Part shown: positions 63,941-64,000 of the stretch, piece by piece | Numbering within the stretch: position 1 is the stretch's first letter | Layout of the letters: each line of letters begins with the position of its first letter | Origin: Bacillus sp. T33-2 | Lineage (GTDB): Bacteria > Bacillota > Bacilli > Bacillales > Cytobacillaceae | Length of the DNA stretch: 64,000 nt | Reading direction: 5' to 3' | Assembly: GCF_002860205.1 (NCBI RefSeq) | Contig: NZ_PGVB01000008.1 | Span: 174,352-238,351 of the forward strand | Notes under the pieces: generated by a model | The model's input: only the letters and a program-made list of their open reading frames with translations | Databases searched by the model: none | What the model was told of the DNA's origin: nothing | Position numbers and translations under genes: made by a program

Positions 63941-64000
63941 TGGCGGTCCCGACGGGAATCGAACCCGCGATCTCCTGCGTGACAGGCAGGCATGTTAACC
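63941..64000 (-). tRNA. tRNA-Asp (GTC), 5' end cut by window edge
   Basis: The 3' 60 bases are present: CCA, acceptor, T-arm GGGTTCGATTCCC and anticodon GTC in CTGTCACG. The 5' end lies beyond the window. Confidence 0.93.

Overview
The window is chromosomal DNA of a Bacillaceae bacterium. Much of the gene order is that of the Bacillus subtilis ytzC-ytqA-ytqB-ytpB-ytpA-ytoA-asnB-metK-pckA-ytmB-ytmA-ytlACD-ytkD-dps-luxS-ytjA-ytiB-ythAB-men-yteA region. TTG and GTG starts, strong Shine-Dalgarno sequences and a trnB-like tRNA order fit the same group. The genus cannot be fixed from this sequence; a Mesobacillus/Neobacillus-like member is a guess.

Layout. (1) 1-8678, minus strand: a complete cytochrome c maturation (Ccm, System I) operon, in transcription order unknown exported protein-ccmE-ccmF-ccmH-ccmI-like-small coiled-coil protein-ccmA-ccmB-ccmC-ccmD-ccmG, followed by a truncated nrfH. 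Two CRP/FNR-type palindromes lie upstream, so anaerobic control of nitrite-ammonifying respiration is likely. CcmE has the cysteine-type heme-binding motif and CcmH keeps only one cysteine. Palindromic intergenic repeats, and a structured segment resembling an IS200/IS605 end, lie inside the operon. (2) 9-24 kb: core genes, including a tRNA-modification pair (ytqA, mnmM), ytpB/ytpA, asnB, metK under a SAM-I riboswitch, pckA with a CcpN-like box, and an ECF sigma/anti-sigma pair. (3) 24674-35640: a low-GC integrated element of about 11 kb that splits ytlA, the lipoprotein gene of the ytlACD ABC transporter. Both boundaries carry the same 11 bp, and excision would restore a 331-codon ytlA frame. 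Inside are a large serine recombinase next to the left end, Xis-like and winged-helix proteins, a small resolvase with a res-like site, an NgoMIV-type restriction-modification pair and a 909-residue PHP-SMC-like ATPase, which together look like a defence cargo. (4) 36-45 kb: ytlC, ytlD, ytkD, dps, luxS, yidD, a beta carbonic anhydrase, a Zur-controlled zinc-binding lipoprotein and a cytochrome bd-type oxidase (ythAB). (5) 45-54 kb: menaquinone genes menF-D-H-B-E with divergent menA (menC not in the window), then yteA. (6) 54-62 kb: glycogen operon glgB-C-D-A-P. (7) 62-64 kb: a 52-bp repeat array and a tRNA cluster (Asp, a tRNA-like remnant, Phe, His, Gly, Ile, Asn, Ser, Glu).

Connections. NrfH and the Ccm machinery need covalent heme attachment and a quinol pool; the menaquinone genes and ythAB supply quinone and a second quinol-consuming branch. 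Two intergenic arrays about 43 kb apart (near 19.3 kb and 62.8 kb) are diverged copies of one 52-bp repeat family with no obvious function.
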